Shown here piece by piece: positions 9,352 to 16,010 of a stretch of 64,000 nt of DNA. The position numbers were made by a program, and so were the translations under genes. The stretch's first letter is position 1. Each line of letters opens with the position of its first letter. The notes beneath the pieces were generated by a model. It had not been told where the DNA came from. It saw only the letters and a program-made list of their open reading frames with translations, and searched no databases. Origin of the DNA: Prevotella sp. (GTDB taxonomy: Bacteria; Bacteroidota; Bacteroidia; Bacteroidales; Bacteroidaceae); NCBI GenBank assembly GCA_015060485.1, contig SUYI01000001.1, positions 1 to 64,000 of the forward strand. Direction: 5' to 3'.

Positions 9352-9411
9352 TTTGCGCTCAGATATTGACAATTGACGCAAGTAACGATTGAAACTAAAA
9401 GCAAAAAGGCA

Positions 9412-9774
9412 ATGAAGAAACTGACCAACAAGGAAAAGGAAATCATGGACCTCTACTGGAAGCACGGTCCCATGTTCGTTCGCGAGTTGCTGGAGCATTA
9501 CGACGAGCCCCGTCCACACTTCAACACGCTGTCAACCATCGTGCGTATCCTGGAGCGTGAGGGATTCCTCGGGCACAAGCAGTTTGGAAATACCTACCAG
9601 TACTATCCGCTGATTACGGAGGATGAGTACGGACGCAGGTCGATAGCTGGTATCATCAAGAACTACTTCAACGACTCCTACCTCTCTGCCGTCTCCTCGT
9701 TTGTCAAGGAAGAGAAGATCAGCGTAGAAGAACTGCGCGAACTCATCGACGAGATAGAAGGTACTCGTCTCTAA
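9412..9774 (+). CDS. BlaI/MecI/CopY-family transcriptional repressor
   Basis: The ATG at 9412 (MKKLTNKEKEIMDLYW) is the family start, giving 120 residues. The winged helix (EIMDLYWKHGPMFVRELLEHY, then NTLSTIVRILEREGFLGHKQFGNTYQYYPLI) is followed by a C-terminal dimerisation helix. BlaI proteins are cleaved or released in response to a membrane M56 protease, and such a gene lies 29 bp downstream. Palindromic TTAGTAACTAA sites upstream are the likely operators. No beta-lactamase is nearby, so the regulon concerns something else. Confidence 0.92.
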   Translation: MKKLTNKEKEIMDLYWKHGPMFVRELLEHYDEPRPHFNTLSTIVRILEREGFLGHKQFGNTYQYYPLITEDEYGRRSIAGIIKNYFNDSYLSAVSSFVKEEKISVEELRELIDEIEGTRL

Positions 9775-9803
9775 ACTCTAAACCCTAAACTCTAAACTAA
9801 AAG

Positions 9804-11600
9804 ATGATTGATTTTCTCGTATACGACCTCAAGGTGGCGGTACTCATCGCAGTATTTTACATATTCTATCGCCTGCTGCTCTCTCGCGAGACGTTCCATA
9901 GGGTGAACCGCGTGGTACTGCTCCTGACGGCAATCGCCTCGTTTGTGTTGCCGCTGTGTGTCATTACTATGCACGAGACGGTTACCATTCAGGCAGTGCC
10001 TGAGGTAAGCATCGGCGACGTGCAGATGACGCTGGCTGAAGAACCAGCCACACCGCTGTGGCAAATCCTGCTGCCCATCCTATATATAATAGGTATGCTG
10101 GCTACGCTGGGGCACACCTTGTTGTCTATATGGAAAGTCATACTCTTGATACGACAAAGCGAACAGCATCCCCAACCTGATGGCACCATCGTCTGCGTGA
10201 CCAGTAACGCTGACGTGGCTCCTTTCAGTTGGATGCGCTATATTGTGATGAATCGTGGCGACTATGAGGCACGCGATGCCGCCATTCTCGCCCATGAAAG
10301 GGGACACATCCGCCTGCGTCATTCGTGGGACGTGCTCGTCGTGGACCTGCTCACCGCCCTCCAGTGGTTCAACCCCACTATGTGGATGCTGCGCCAGGAT
10401 TTGCGCGCCATCCACGAATATGAGGCCGACGGTGCAGTACTCTCTCAAGGGATTAACGCGCGTCAATATCAATATCTGTTAATCTCGAAGGCCACAAGCA
10501 TTGGCGGGTACTCCATTGCTAACGGCATCAGTCACAGTACCCTCAAAAACCGTATTCACATGATGACAAATAAGAAAACCCGCAGCAGCCACCTGTTGAA
10601 GCTGCTCGCCCTCGTGCCCATCGTCGGCACAGCTCTCGCCCTCAATGCCCGTACCGTCACCGACTATGTCTATGACGAGCCGCAGAAGAAAATCATCAAG
10701 AAGGGTAAGGCGAATGCCAAGATAAACACAGGCACCGCTGGCGAAATCGTAGTTGTAGGAAATGGTCCTGATGCACAGGAGACAAAGCCTGTCGACATGC
10801 CCAACACGATGGAGGTCAACACAACAGAAGACAACGAGCCATTTACCGTTAGGGGAAAAGTCTTTGATGATGCAGGAAAGCCCGTCATTGGTGCTGTTAT
10901 TCTAATCGATGGTAGCAAGAAAGGGAGTGTTACCGATATGAATGGTGAATTTACCATCAAGGCCAATGTGGGTGACTACTTGAATATTTCCTACGTAGGA
11001 TTGGAAACCGTCCGTTTGGGTGTCAGCAAAATGTTTGCAAAAGAACATGAATACCTCATTACGATGAGTAAGGAAAACACCAGCGGCAAAAAGCCCTTCG
11101 ACGTTGTGGAACAGATGCCTCAGTTCCCTGGAGGTCCTGCGGCATTGCTGGAGTTCATGTCTAAGAGCATCAAATATCCAGAGGAAGCGTTTAAAAACGG
11201 CATCCAAGGCCGCGTCATTGTTACCTTTGTCGTCAATAAAGACGGCAGCATCAGCGATGCCAATGTTGTGAAGTCCGTCGACCCGCAATTGGACGAGGAG
11301 GCACTGCGTGTGGCCTATTCCATGCCCAACTGGATACCTGGCCGTCAGAATGGCGAGCCTGTAGCAGTCAAGTACACCGTACCCATCACATTCAAGTTGC
11401 AGGGGAATGAGTCCAAAGAGGTTGTCGGGGTAACCAGTCTCAATGCCAAAGCCTTCGACTTAGAGGTGGACGGCAAATTGATGGATGCTGAAGCGCTGAA
11501 TAGTATCAACCCTGACGACATTGAAAGCATTCATGTCGATAAGCCAAAGGACGGTCAGACGAAAGGCCGTGTCAGCGTCAAGTTAAAAGGAAAGAAATAA
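9804..11600 (+). CDS. BlaR1/MecR1-like M56 metalloprotease with carboxypeptidase-regulatory and TonB C-terminal domains
   Basis: A 598-residue membrane protein. The N-terminal membrane segments (about 7-25, 37-55 and 88-115) are followed by the zinc site LAHERGHIRLRH (His164, Glu165, His168) and EYEAD (third ligand region), then another membrane segment (LLALVPIVGTALAL) near residue 270. The outer part carries a CarboxypepD_reg-like beta domain (VRGKVFDDAGKPVIGAVILI) and a TonB C-terminal-type domain (YPEEAFKNGIQGRVIVTFVV, then WIPGRQNGEPVAVKYTVPI). The tail contains a plug-like INPDDIESIHV. It pairs with the BlaI gene upstream as a sensor-protease system. The stimulus is unknown. Confidence 0.93.
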   Translation: MIDFLVYDLKVAVLIAVFYIFYRLLLSRETFHRVNRVVLLLTAIASFVLPLCVITMHETVTIQAVPEVSIGDVQMTLAEEPATPLWQILLPILYIIGMLATLGHTLLSIWKVILLIRQSEQHPQPDGTIVCVTSNADVAPFSWMRYIVMNRGDYEARDAAILAHERGHIRLRHSWDVLVVDLLTALQWFNPTMWMLRQDLRAIHEYEADGAVLSQGINARQYQYLLISKATSIGGYSIANGISHSTLKNRIHMMTNKKTRSSHLLKLLALVPIVGTALALNARTVTDYVYDEPQKKIIKKGKANAKINTGTAGEIVVVGNGPDAQETKPVDMPNTMEVNTTEDNEPFTVRGKVFDDAGKPVIGAVILIDGSKKGSVTDMNGEFTIKANVGDYLNISYVGLETVRLGVSKMFAKEHEYLITMSKENTSGKKPFDVVEQMPQFPGGPAALLEFMSKSIKYPEEAFKNGIQGRVIVTFVVNKDGSISDANVVKSVDPQLDEEALRVAYSMPNWIPGRQNGEPVAVKYTVPITFKLQGNESKEVVGVTSLNAKAFDLEVDGKLMDAEALNSINPDDIESIHVDKPKDGQTKGRVSVKLKGKK

Positions 11601-11613
11601 ACACTCTCTCGTT

Positions 11614-12759
11614 ATGCATAGGCTATTCACTATGTTCATCCTCGCCCTGCTGACGGCAGCCACCGCCAGGGGCGAGGTTTTGGATTCTCTACAGATATGC
11701 GTCCAGCAGGGCGACAGCTGCATGCAGCAGTACAACACCTTCGAGGCCCTGAAGCATTACCAGCAGGCCTTTGATGTCGCTTCGAAGCAGGGCGTTGTCC
11801 GTTTCTCGATGGACGATGATTTCAGCCATTCACGGCCATACGTCCCTGAAGACGTAGTGCCAAGAGCGATTCGTCTGAAACTGGCCGACTGCCACTACAA
11901 ACGCGCCAACTATCACCAGTGTGCCGAACTGCTGAAGAACATGTCGGAGGACTCGCTCACGCACGACGCTTTCCGCCAGCTCGTCTATAGTTACAAGCAT
12001 CAGGGCGATAACGGGGCGTATATGTACTGGGCCAGTCAGCTGTTGAAGCGTTATCCGATGGATGGTGAGATAGTGGCAGGTCTTGCCCTCGCCTATGCCC
12101 GCGATAATCAGCCCCAGAAAGGCATTGTCTGTGCGGCAATGTATACGTTGAAGGACTCAACGAATATCCTTGTCAACCGTGCTGAGGCCGAGTCTTGGCT
12201 GTTGAATGGAGACTATACAATGGCTGCCAAGCTCTACAATCGTCTTCTGCAGCAGGGCGACTCCACCTTTAGCACGCTCTATTCTGCCGGCATGTGCTAC
12301 ACCAAGACCGACTCGCTGGAACGGGCCTACCAATGTCTGAAGCCGGCTCTCTGGCTCAGTGGCATGAAGCACTACGGGGCAGCCTACCGGCTTGGTGTGG
12401 TGTGCGTCGACACGCAGCGCTACGATGAAGGGTTGGGTTATCTTAGTCTCGCCACGCAGTTGATGCAGCCCGACACCACCGCCATGAAGGCCATCACGCT
12501 CTCGCAGGGCGAAGGCTACTATCTGACGGAGCATTACGAAGAGGCCGTTGCTGCATGGAAAGAATACCTGACCTATAATCCCGCGTCCATCGCCACCTAT
12601 TATAATATTGCCAATGCCTATGCCTATCTTCTCAAGGACAAGGAGCAGGCCAAGACCTACTACCAGCAGTTTCTCAACCTCGCCCGAAAAGAGGAAACCC
12701 CCAATGCCCAACTTACTGAGATGATAGCAAAGGCAGAAGAGAACTTAGGGAAACTTTAG
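11614..12759 (+). CDS. exported TPR-repeat protein
   Basis: A 381-residue protein with an N-terminal signal peptide (MHRLFTMFILALLTAATARG). Tetratricopeptide-like helices fill the rest, for example TFEALKHYQQAFDVA, AKLYNRLLQQGDSTFSTLYSAGMCY and SIATYYNIANAYAYLLKDKEQAKTYYQQFL. It begins 13 bp after the M56 protease gene on the same strand and is probably the third gene of that operon, so it may act in the same envelope response. The stop codon overlaps the first unit of an intergenic hairpin repeat array. Confidence 0.85.
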   Translation: MHRLFTMFILALLTAATARGEVLDSLQICVQQGDSCMQQYNTFEALKHYQQAFDVASKQGVVRFSMDDDFSHSRPYVPEDVVPRAIRLKLADCHYKRANYHQCAELLKNMSEDSLTHDAFRQLVYSYKHQGDNGAYMYWASQLLKRYPMDGEIVAGLALAYARDNQPQKGIVCAAMYTLKDSTNILVNRAEAESWLLNGDYTMAAKLYNRLLQQGDSTFSTLYSAGMCYTKTDSLERAYQCLKPALWLSGMKHYGAAYRLGVVCVDTQRYDEGLGYLSLATQLMQPDTTAMKAITLSQGEGYYLTEHYEEAVAAWKEYLTYNPASIATYYNIANAYAYLLKDKEQAKTYYQQFLNLARKEETPNAQLTEMIAKAEENLGKL

Positions 12760-12819
12760 TCCGTCCGGTCGGACTGCCAGTCCGCTACCGACGGACTGCG
12801 AGTCCGAAGCCTACGGACT
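12758..12819 (+). repeat. three tandem hairpin units AGTCCG...CGGACT
   Basis: Units at 12758-12775, 12779-12797 and 12801-12819 each start AGTCCG and end CGGACT with a 6-7 nt centre, so each can fold as a hairpin. Spacing is 21 and 22 bp. The first unit overlaps the TAG stop of the TPR gene. Confidence 0.85.
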
Positions 12820-12919
12820 CAGCGTTTGCATTAGGCTGACTAAGGGCCAGCAAGTAGTGCGCGTTTTGTCTATTACCTGTATCGGCTTCTTCTGGAAAAT
12901 AGAGTTTCTCTCAAAATCT

Positions 12920-13150
12920 CCCTCCCTTACTCCCGTTTTCGCTGGGAATGCCTTTGCAGAAAGGGGATTTAGTACGGGAGGGATAAACGATGTTCCTCCC
13001 GTCTCCCTCCCATTTTCGCTTGTGAGCACTCCCGTCATTAAAAATGTGACCCCAAAAGGGAGGGTAACGGGAGGGACGTTGTTCTTACCCTCCCGTGCCT
13101 CAATGTCAGTAAATAGAAGGTCTCCGAGCGAAAACGGGAGAAAGGGAGGG
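12920..13150. repeat. element with 24-bp terminal inverted repeats
   Basis: The arms at 12920-12943 and 13127-13150 are inverted repeats with one mismatch in 24 bp (core ACTCCCGTTTTCGCT and its complement). Inside, a shortened direct copy of the left arm sits at 13002-13020. Two hairpins with stem ACGGGAGG lie at 12974-13002 and 13067-13096. There are no flanking coding remains. It resembles a MITE or other structured repeat; the identity is inferred. Confidence 0.65.
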
Positions 13151-13176
13151 TAATTTCGAATGTCTTATTACAGAGA

Positions 13177-13196
13177 GGATCACGAGAACCGTCCCG
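13177..13196 (+). repeat. REP-like 20-mer, copy 1
   Basis: GGATCACGAGAACCGTCCCG matches the sequence at 41463-41482 at 17 of 20 positions. Both copies lie in gene-poor repeat islands. Here the complementary hairpin arm is not evident. Confidence 0.6.
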
Positions 13197-13340
13197 TCTT
13201 TTCACAAATATACACATTTTATTCTAAATTCCAACGAAAAGAGATGAAAATATGATATCTATCTAAGGGTTCTTTAACTTAACGGGCATTGAATAAGGCT
13301 AAATAATGCAAAACGATTTGTGGGAAAGGCGGAAGTTTCT

Positions 13341-13348
13341 TATTTTTG
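13341..13348 (+). promoter_or_regulatory. promoter with 6-nt leader
   Basis: TATTTTTG matches TAnnTTTG. Only CAGGCG separates it from the ATG at 13355, so the transcript is probably leaderless. Confidence 0.6.
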
Positions 13349-13354
13349 CAGGCG

Positions 13355-13861
13355 ATGAGAACGATGCGGATAACAATGCTTCTTGCAGTCCTTATGTATA
13401 GTCTGCTGCTTTCGGCTCAACGGCAGCTGAGGGTGGTGGATGTGGAGACGTTGATGCCTGTGGCTGGAACCAATGTCGTCACAAAGGAAAGTACGGCTCA
13501 GACGGACTCGATGGGGTGCATCACGGTGTCCGACAGCTGCAGGACGCTCGTTTTCTCGCACGTCAACTACGAGAGCCGTATGCTTAACCTGGAGGAGGTG
13601 AAGGATACGGTATATCTGATTTCGAAACTGCTGAACCTGAAGGAAGTGGTGGTGTTCGGACAAGATAAACGTGGAGATAAGATCAAGGACCTGAAGAACC
13701 AGTTGGGTTTAAGCAAGACGGACGCGCAACTGATAGCGGCAAACCCGGCCTCAGGCATGAACCTGTTCGGACTGATTGGCAAACTGATTCCCAAGAAGTG
13801 GCGGAAGAGCAAGAAGGAATCGCGTCGTGAACGCCTGAAGCGTGTCATCGAAGAATACTGA
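13355..13861 (+). CDS. exported carboxypeptidase-regulatory-like domain protein, unknown function
   Basis: The ATG at 13355 (MRTMRITMLLAVLMYSLLLS) gives a 168-residue protein with a signal peptide cleaved near SAQ; an ATG three codons on is an alternative. After it comes a CarboxypepD_reg-like beta sandwich (LRVVDVETLMPVAGTNVVTK, then DSMGCITV), followed by a strand (LKEVVVFG) like the link before a TonB plug. The receptor barrel is absent: the protein ends with a basic helical tail (KKWRKSKKESRRERLKRVIEEY region). The -7 box TATTTTTG ends 6 nt before the ATG. Confidence 0.78.
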   Translation: MRTMRITMLLAVLMYSLLLSAQRQLRVVDVETLMPVAGTNVVTKESTAQTDSMGCITVSDSCRTLVFSHVNYESRMLNLEEVKDTVYLISKLLNLKEVVVFGQDKRGDKIKDLKNQLGLSKTDAQLIAANPASGMNLFGLIGKLIPKKWRKSKKESRRERLKRVIEEY

Positions 13862-13903
13862 GAAGTTAAGAATTAAGAGTTAAGAAATATAGTGGTGCTT
13901 AAA

Positions 13904-13944
13904 CAAAAGCAAAACGGATCGATTTCCGTTGGAATCAATCCGTT
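13904..13944 (-). terminator. terminator of the 32-residue reading frame
   Basis: On the minus strand a 12-bp stem (AACGGATTGATT / AATCGATCCGTT, one wobble) and an 8-nt loop are followed by TTGCTTTTGTTT. It lies immediately after the stop at 13948. Confidence 0.7.
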
Positions 13945-13947
13945 TAT

Positions 13948-14046
13948 TTAATTTGCGGCGCGATAGTTATACAGCTTTGCCATGTTGTTGCAATACTCTG
14001 TGTAAGCTTCGCTCTTGAGCCATTTGTTAATTAACTTTTTCATCAT
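13948..14046 (-). CDS. small 32-residue protein, unknown
   Basis: An open frame of 32 codons with two adjacent ATGs (14046 and 14043) after a purine-rich GAAAGGTAAAAAG Shine-Dalgarno region. The peptide begins MMKKLINKWLKSEAYTEY, then has an Asn/Tyr-rich stretch (CNNMAKLYNY) and ends AAN. It looks amphipathic and basic at the front, with Trp9 and several Tyr. A TACCTTTG promoter lies about 150 nt upstream and a strong terminator starts just past the stop, so it forms a complete transcription unit. No family is recognised. The surroundings are otherwise gene-free. Confidence 0.68.
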   Translation of the reverse strand: MMKKLINKWLKSEAYTEYCNNMAKLYNYRAAN

Positions 14047-14190
14047 CTTTTTACCTTTCTTTTCTTTAAATTGTTATCCTTTGTCCCTTCGCGTGGGACT
14101 CTAAAAACTAAATCTACTAACTAAACTAACTAATTACCTATTATTTATGTGGTGACTGTCACCGCTGTGCAGCCTGTGTTTCTTTTTGAC
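14047..14190 (-). promoter_or_regulatory. structured 5' leader of the small protein
   Basis: The leader of about 145 nt contains a perfect 13-nt palindrome GGTGACTGTCACC (14151-14163). It also has a repeated TTAGTTAGTTTAGTTAGTAG tract (about 14110-14135) and a small GTCCC/GGGAC hairpin near 14086-14102 just upstream of the SD region. That is much longer than most leaders in this window and may have a regulatory role. Confidence 0.5.
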
Positions 14191-14194
14191 AATG

Positions 14195-14225
14195 CAAAGG
14201 TACGACGAATTCATGGAAGAAACAA
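14195..14225 (-). promoter_or_regulatory. promoter of the 32-residue gene
   Basis: On the minus strand, -7 box TACCTTTG (14202 to 14195) with TTG (14225 to 14223) 20 bp upstream: a full Bacteroidota promoter. Confidence 0.7.
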
Positions 14226-14293
14226 GAAAAAACGGAATTGTTTGCGCGCACAGCCCGCTTTTTTGACCTTAATCAATCGGTAATGGTTACCGG

Positions 14294-15085
14294 TTATTGT
14301 TTATTGTTTATTGTATATTGTTTATTGTTGCCAGTAACCGCTTCGCGCATTTCCTTCAGTAAGTCTGAAGCGAAAATGAAGTCGGTGAGTCGTTTGTTGG
14401 TGCTGCCCATGATGTCTGCCGAGACCCCTTGCCATTCTTTCTGTCCTTCGTAGATGAAGATGATGTTTTCGCCAATGCCCATCACCGAGTTCATGTCGTG
14501 GGTGTTGATGATGGTAGTCATCTTGAATTCCTGCGTAATGCTGTGCAGCAGGTCGTCGATGACCAGCGATGTCTTGGGATCGAGTCCTGAGTTGGGTTCG
14601 TCGCAGAACAGGTATTTGGGATTCAGGGCAATGGCGCGGGCAATGGCCACACGTTTCTGCATACCGCCACTGATTTCGCCAGGATATTTCTCTTCAGCGC
14701 CCACCAGATTGACGCGATCCAGACAGTCCATAGCCCGTTTCTGGCGCTCGCGCAGGTTCATCGTCGAGAACATATCGAGGGGGAACATCACGTTTTCGAG
14801 TACCGTCAGCGAGTCGAAGAGTGCTGCCGACTGGAATATCATGCCCATTTCGCGACGCATGTGGACCTTCTCCTGCTTGGACAGGTGTACGAAGTCGCGT
14901 CCGTCGTACAGAATCTGTCCTGCCGTAGGGTCGAAGAGTCCCACCAGATTTTTCATCAGCACCGTCTTTCCGCTACCGCTCTGACCAATGATGAGGTTCG
15001 TCTTGCCGTCCTCGAAAACGGTCGAGATGTCTTTCAGCACCTCAACGCCGTCGAAACTCTTATATAGATTCTTGACTTCAATCAT
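14294..15085 (-). CDS. mlaF: ABC transporter ATPase, MlaF-like
   Basis: A 263-residue ATPase with Walker A GQSGSGKT (about residues 34-41), signature SGGMQKRVAIARA, Walker B YLFCDEPNSGLDP and the H-loop NTHDMNSV. The SGGMQKR signature and the adjacent MlaE permease identify the Mla/MCE lipid-transport class, which moves phospholipid between the membranes. It overlaps mlaE by 4 bp. The final dozen residues (NNKQYTINNKQ) are encoded by a TATTGTT tandem repeat and look like a repeat-derived extension. No MCE-domain gene (mlaD) is adjacent. Confidence 0.9.
   Translation of the reverse strand: MIEVKNLYKSFDGVEVLKDISTVFEDGKTNLIIGQSGSGKTVLMKNLVGLFDPTAGQILYDGRDFVHLSKQEKVHMRREMGMIFQSAALFDSLTVLENVMFPLDMFSTMNLRERQKRAMDCLDRVNLVGAEEKYPGEISGGMQKRVAIARAIALNPKYLFCDEPNSGLDPKTSLVIDDLLHSITQEFKMTTIINTHDMNSVMGIGENIIFIYEGQKEWQGVSADIMGSTNKRLTDFIFASDLLKEMREAVTGNNKQYTINNKQ
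14296..14332. repeat. TTTATTG tandem repeat in the 3' end of mlaF
   Basis: Four to five 7-9 bp units (TTATTGT, TTATTGT, TTATTGTA, TATTGT, TTATTG) form the last codons of the mlaF-like gene. They encode the low-complexity NNKQYTINNKQ tail. Confidence 0.75.
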
Positions 15086-15834
15086 GATAGTAGTTGTGTG
15101 AGGAAGACGTCGCTAAACAGAATCAGTACGCTCGACATCACGACGGCATCCGTTGAGGCCTTGCCGACGTTGACGGAACCGCCCTCGACGGTATATCCGA
15201 AATAGGAGGGAACGGCCGAAATGATGAAGGCGAAGAAAAGGCTCTTGATGATGGACATCCACATGAACCACGACTTAAACTGGTGTTGCAAGCCCAGCGT
15301 GAGGTCGTCGGGAACGATGATGTGTCCCACGTAAGCCGTTCCGTAGGCTCCCACGATGCCCAGAGCGCTGGAGAAGATGACCAGCAAGGGCATGATGGTT
15401 ATCATTCCCATGATTTTGGGGAGTATCAGGTAGCAGGCCGAGTTGACGCCCATGATGTCGAGTGCGTCAATCTGCTGGGTGACACGCATGGTGCCAATCT
15501 CGGAGGCGATGTTCGAGCCGACCTTACCAGCCAGGATGAGACACATGATGCTGGACGAGAACTCGAGCAACATAATCTCGCGGGTGGTATAGCCGCTGAC
15601 CCAGCGAGGCATCCAAGGCGACTGGATGTTCAGCTTCATCTGGATGCAGATGACGGCTCCGATGAAGAACGAGATGAGCAGCACGATACCTATCGAGTTG
15701 ATGCCCAACTGCTCCATTTCCTTCACATATTGTTTCCAGAACATGCGGAAACGCTCAGGAACGCTGAACGTGCGCCCCATCAGAACCAAAAACTTGCCGA
15801 ACGACGTCAGCCAGTGATGCAATAACTTTATCAT
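15082..15834 (-). CDS. mlaE: ABC permease, MlaE family
   Basis: A 250-residue permease with the MlaE-family core: [18 protein letters not shown], the [36 protein letters not shown] segment, and several long hydrophobic helices. It would form the inner-membrane channel of an MCE-type lipid transporter, with the overlapping mlaF as ATPase. The promoter box TACCTTTG ends 8 nt before the ATG (leader CAGGCGAT), so the mRNA should be leaderless. Confidence 0.92.
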   Translation of the reverse strand: [250 protein letters not shown]

Positions 15835-15842
15835 ATCGCCTG

Positions 15843-15850
15843 CAAAGGTA
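15843..15850 (-). promoter_or_regulatory. mlaE-mlaF promoter with 8-nt leader
   Basis: Minus-strand TACCTTTG, followed by CAGGCGAT and then ATG at 15834. Confidence 0.65.
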
Positions 15851-15859
15851 CTGCTTTTC

Positions 15860-15960
15860 TTTGAAGTTTGAAGTTTGAAGCTTGAAGTTTATGATTTCCT
15901 GTTATGCTTATTTAACACTTGAATCTGTAAAAAAGTTCCATGTTCCATGTTCCATGTTCA
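15860..15960. repeat. two short tandem repeats (GAAGTTT and GTTCCAT)
   Basis: Imperfect GAAGTTT-type 7-mers run over about 15863-15891, and three GTTCCAT units over about 15937-15959. They lie between the divergent mlaE and DUF3857 genes. Confidence 0.75.
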
Positions 15961-15970
15961 AAGGTTTTCG

Positions 15971-15978
15971 TAACTTTG
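15971..15978 (+). promoter_or_regulatory. promoter of the DUF3857 gene
   Basis: TAACTTTG followed by CAGGC, about 32 nt before the ATG at 16011. Confidence 0.65.
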
Positions 15979-16010
15979 CAGGCAAAATGTAAGCAACTTA
16001 ATTACCAACT

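Larger units (their letters stand above)
12820..13340. other. repeat island 1 (non-coding)
   Basis: This 0.5-kb gene-free stretch contains an element bounded by 24-bp inverted repeats (12920-12943 and 13127-13150), two internal ACGGGAGG hairpins and a REP-like 20-mer (13177-13196). An open frame across 12857-13153 is not credible as a gene: low complexity, no RBS, and composition set by the repeats. The last 140 bp are AT-rich and lead into the promoter at 13341. Confidence 0.7.

Noticed and set aside
12857..13153. 98-codon plus-strand open frame in island 1
   Set aside because: It spans inverted repeats and hairpins, lacks an SD and has repeat-driven composition. The DNA structure explains it better than coding.
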